This document shows, in pieces, positions 61,834 to 64,000 of a DNA stretch of 64,000 bases. Both the position numbers and the translations under genes were made by a program. How positions within the stretch are numbered: position 1 is the first letter of the stretch; each line of letters begins with the position of its first letter. The notes under the pieces were generated by a model that was not told where the DNA came from, searched no databases, and saw nothing but the letters and a program-made list of their open reading frames with translations. The DNA is from Pleurocapsa sp. CCALA 161. Its GTDB lineage: Bacteria; Cyanobacteriota; Cyanobacteriia; Cyanobacteriales; Xenococcaceae. The stretch spans positions 42,553 to 106,552 of the forward strand of contig NZ_PVWF01000003.1 of NCBI RefSeq assembly GCF_003003995.1, in the 5' to 3' direction.

Positions 61834-62219
61834 GTTGTTCTCCTATTTGGTTATGCGCCGAGATACAAAACACAATGACTCTCCAAAAGATAGCTGTTCG
61901 ATAAGCTAGGTAATATTTCACTTTCGTCGAGTAAAATATAAGTAGCGCAGCGAAAGCTGGCAATAGAGAGTCGAGCGTTGAAGGGCTTTTTCACTTTGCA
62001 CGGTGAACCCTATTTGTCTCGGCTCTTTTCATTATTGTTCAAATTATTAAATCGAATCTTGTCTCAAGATATCACACTTTTTAATAAAAATGACACAAAA
62101 GTATCTATACTCATAAAAAAAACGTATTTTCAATTTTTATTCCATGTTAGAATAACAAGTACTTAAAATTACATTGTATAAATAAGCTTTTGCTGCAAAA
62201 GACAGTGACCAATACTACA
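61834..62219. other. Divergent control region of the element
   Basis: About 385 bp between the broken HTH gene (minus) and the XRE fusion gene (plus). Seen: a CAGC-GAAA-GCTG mini-hairpin near 61950, the perfect 8-mer palindrome AAGTACTT at 62157-62164, and TATAAAT at 62177-62183. Likely the operator region bound by the XRE protein; the short ORF in it has no supporting features. Confidence 0.45.
62157..62183 (+). promoter_or_regulatory. Putative promoter/operator of the XRE fusion gene
   Basis: AAGTACTT palindrome at 62157-62164 followed by TATAAAT at 62177-62183 as -10. Transcription from about 62190 would favour the ATG at 62220 over the TTG at 62190. Confidence 0.4.
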
Positions 62220-63794
62220 ATGACTTCACGTAGCTATCTTTTGGGAGAATTAATAAAAAGAATCAGAACAACTAATAATTTGACGCAAGGAAATTTTGGA
62301 AAATTATTTGATCCTTCCGTTACTCAATCAGCTATAGCTCGCTGGGAGAAAGGAGAACTGACTCCTGACATGATGCATTTTCCAAAAATCGCCTCATTGC
62401 TTAATTTATCTTTTGAAGAATTTATTGACTTTATAGAACAACCAACATCTAAGATTGAAGATTTGGATATAGAAAATAAAACTCTTAAGTACAACAAACG
62501 GCATTTATCAATGCTAGAAAAAGGAGTTAGGACTTGGAATAACTGGCGGGAGAAAAATCCTGATGTAATTCCTCAATTATCTGGTATCTATTTGGTAGCT
62601 GGAAAATTGGATAACTTAGATGGTTACAACCTACAAGGTGCTAATTTAGCTGGATTGAGGGGTAATTTCATACAAATGAAGCAAGCCAACTTGGCTGAAG
62701 CTAATTTAGAGAAAGCCCAGCTTGAGGGAGGATCTTTTTGTGGATCTAATTTTTCAGGAGCAAATTTAAGTAAAGTAAAGATTAAAGATGCTCGTTTTGA
62801 TCGAGCTATTTTTAAAGAAACTAATTTAAGCGAGGCTAATATTTTATATTCGGATTTTAAGGAAGTAACTTTTGAAAAAGCTTGTATGAAAAAAGTAATT
62901 TTTTCTAGAGTTAATCTTTCAGGGGCAAATTTAAAACAGGCAAATTTAGAATCTGCACAATTAACTAACATACAATTAAGAGAAGCTAATCTTAATCAAG
63001 CTTCTTTTAAAAAAGCTATTCTCAGCCAATGTTCTATTTATGGTTCTACATTCATTCAAACTAATATAGACGATATAAAGACTGAAGATATATTTATCTC
63101 ACCAAATGGATTTGAAGGGATTCCAGTAAACAATCTCGCTTTAGCACAATATACTTGTTTACAGCGCTATGATCCTCTTCTGACTCAAAAATTTGTTAGT
63201 TACTATAATCTTGAAACTGAAATTGTTAAATATTCTAAGCTTCTCGTAAATAAATATGGAGATTATAGATACAAAGGAAAGTTTAGTCTATTTGCAACTC
63301 ATCAAGGACTTAATATAATTCCACCTTTTGTAGTTGTTTTTAAGGAGAAAAACTATTTGTATACTGAAATTGTTCCAGACTATGATGGAGCAGATTCAGA
63401 AAAAGTAAATAGACTTAGCCATAGCCATAGAAAAATTTTAGAAATAAAAGATGATTTAGTAGAAAGTTCTTTTATCTTTGAAGATTTTGATATTTTAAAA
63501 CGAACATTTGACTATATCCAAACAGAGCAGAAAGATAAGTTTGAGCAAGCAATATCAATTGCACAAAAAATACTTTATTCAACCAAAAAAAATAAATTTG
63601 CAAATCAAAATTGTACAATTGAGGGAATAAATGATGAAATAATTATTTGCGAAATACCACATGGTTTTGAAGGTGAAAGAATTGAAATAGCAAAGGGCAA
63701 TATAGCTGGCAATCAGTTAGAAATGATTAGATCTTCTGTGTATGATAATCATCTTGTAAATCTTCAGAATATATTGCTAAATCTTGTGATGTAG
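62220..63794 (+). CDS. XRE-type HTH fused to pentapeptide repeats and an unknown C-terminal domain
   Basis: 524 residues from the ATG at 62220. Residues about 5-70 are an XRE HTH (LGELIKRIRTTNNLTQGNFG, then VTQSAIARWEKGELTPDMMH). After a helical link, residues about 130-290 consist of pentapeptide repeats (LQGANLAGLRGNFIQMKQAN, EANLEKAQLEGGSF, ANLKQANLESAQL), which fold as a quadrilateral beta-helix. The last 230 residues match nothing I know and include QYTCLQRYDPLLTQKFVSYY and EIIICEIPHGFEGERIEIAK. The gene is divergent from the element operon, the place where a repressor is expected. Pentapeptide repeats can mimic DNA, so it could bind its own gyrase- or DNA-binding target; that is speculation. 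Codon use is AT-richer than the host genes. Confidence 0.75.
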   Translation: MTSRSYLLGELIKRIRTTNNLTQGNFGKLFDPSVTQSAIARWEKGELTPDMMHFPKIASLLNLSFEEFIDFIEQPTSKIEDLDIENKTLKYNKRHLSMLEKGVRTWNNWREKNPDVIPQLSGIYLVAGKLDNLDGYNLQGANLAGLRGNFIQMKQANLAEANLEKAQLEGGSFCGSNFSGANLSKVKIKDARFDRAIFKETNLSEANILYSDFKEVTFEKACMKKVIFSRVNLSGANLKQANLESAQLTNIQLREANLNQASFKKAILSQCSIYGSTFIQTNIDDIKTEDIFISPNGFEGIPVNNLALAQYTCLQRYDPLLTQKFVSYYNLETEIVKYSKLLVNKYGDYRYKGKFSLFATHQGLNIIPPFVVVFKEKNYLYTEIVPDYDGADSEKVNRLSHSHRKILEIKDDLVESSFIFEDFDILKRTFDYIQTEQKDKFEQAISIAQKILYSTKKNKFANQNCTIEGINDEIIICEIPHGFEGERIEIAKGNIAGNQLEMIRSSVYDNHLVNLQNILLNLVM

Positions 63795-64000
63795 ATAGAG
63801 ACAAAAGAACCAACCAATTTAATCAATCAAACTGGTTGCAAGTTATTCCTTATGTAAAGTAGGAAAACATCGACAAATAATGAGTGAAAGCAATAAATAA
63901 ATGCCATTTTGACTCTCTAAGTCAGTCGGCGAAGCGAATCGGGCATGGGAAGAGATCTAGAATTTCAACATTCCCTGAGCGAGCCATCGTAGCCCGACGA
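63795..64000. other. Non-coding right end of the window
   Basis: AACCA...TGGTT (near 63811-63836) could form a weak stem after the XRE gene. No copy of the tRNA 3' end is found here, so the right attachment site of the element is outside the window. Confidence 0.4.

Noticed and set aside
61978..62166. 62-codon ORF in the element control region
   Set aside because: Hydrophobic AT-rich translation, TTG start, no Shine-Dalgarno site, and it covers the probable promoter region.
62624..62971. Long minus-strand ORF under the pentapeptide repeats
   Set aside because: Regular repeats of the plus-strand gene leave the antisense frame open; it is a mirror of the repeat.
63795..64000. Search for the right attachment site of the element
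   Set aside because: No copy of the tRNA 3' end (GGGAGTTCAAGTCTCC) was found to the right of 56612 within the window.

Overview
The window looks like chromosomal DNA of a cyanobacterium, probably of the Pleurocapsa/Stanieria/Xenococcus type, although the taxon is inferred. The signs are the very frequent HIP1 octamer GCGATCGC, heptameric tandem repeats, and cyanobacterial families: a DUF3769 LptD-like protein, a Mo-nitrogenase C-terminal-domain small protein, a group-2-like sigma factor and a NatD-type permease. Several non-ATG starts (TTG, GTG, possibly ATT) are needed to explain the genes.

Layout. 1-4.1 kb: an Mrp ATPase cut by the window edge, a small Mo-nitro_C protein, an SDR enzyme, and an Old Yellow Enzyme divergent from an HxlR regulator. 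4.1-11.2 kb: a Uma2 gene and a two-gene type II restriction-modification module, both sitting between the HxlR gene and a GH38 alpha-mannosidase. The mannosidase 5' end is present three times, so both cassettes appear to have arrived with target duplications of about 90 bp. 11.7-15.5 kb: rmlC-D-A-B for dTDP-rhamnose. 15.6-30 kb: a FAD oxidoreductase, a TPR-GT2-GT4 giant, further TPR, glycosyltransferase and acyltransferase genes, and a complete CMP-Kdo pathway (kdsD-kdsB-kdsA, then kdsC). Together these suggest a surface polysaccharide locus that uses rhamnose and Kdo-type sugars. 30-36 kb (minus strand): DUF3769 LptD-like outer membrane protein, glycogen-debranching-like glycosidase, GT4. 36.7-45.4 kb: AarF kinase, GT39 membrane glycosyltransferase, D-lactate dehydrogenase, polyphosphate kinase, recR. 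46-56 kb: Stf0 sulfotransferase, NatD permease, sigma factor, PriA, GlpD and two FeoA proteins. 56.5 kb to the end: a CAU-anticodon tRNA followed by an integrated element with an integrase, a VapBC-like toxin-antitoxin pair, a DnaB-type helicase, a winged-helix protein, a broken HTH protein and a divergent XRE-pentapeptide-repeat fusion. Its right end is not in the window.

Mobile DNA is a main theme. The window holds two copies of a MITE with 5-bp target duplications, both inserted exactly at stop codons. It also holds four copies of a 21-22 nt dispersed repeat among heptamer repeats, palindromic inserts that split HIP1 sites (one in frame in glpD), and a perfect 28-bp palindrome in frame in priA. 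Two halves of an IS1-family element, a REP/RAYT remnant and a decayed partial duplicate of the D-lactate dehydrogenase 3' end complete the list.

All functional calls come from reading motifs and family resemblance by eye; no database search was run.
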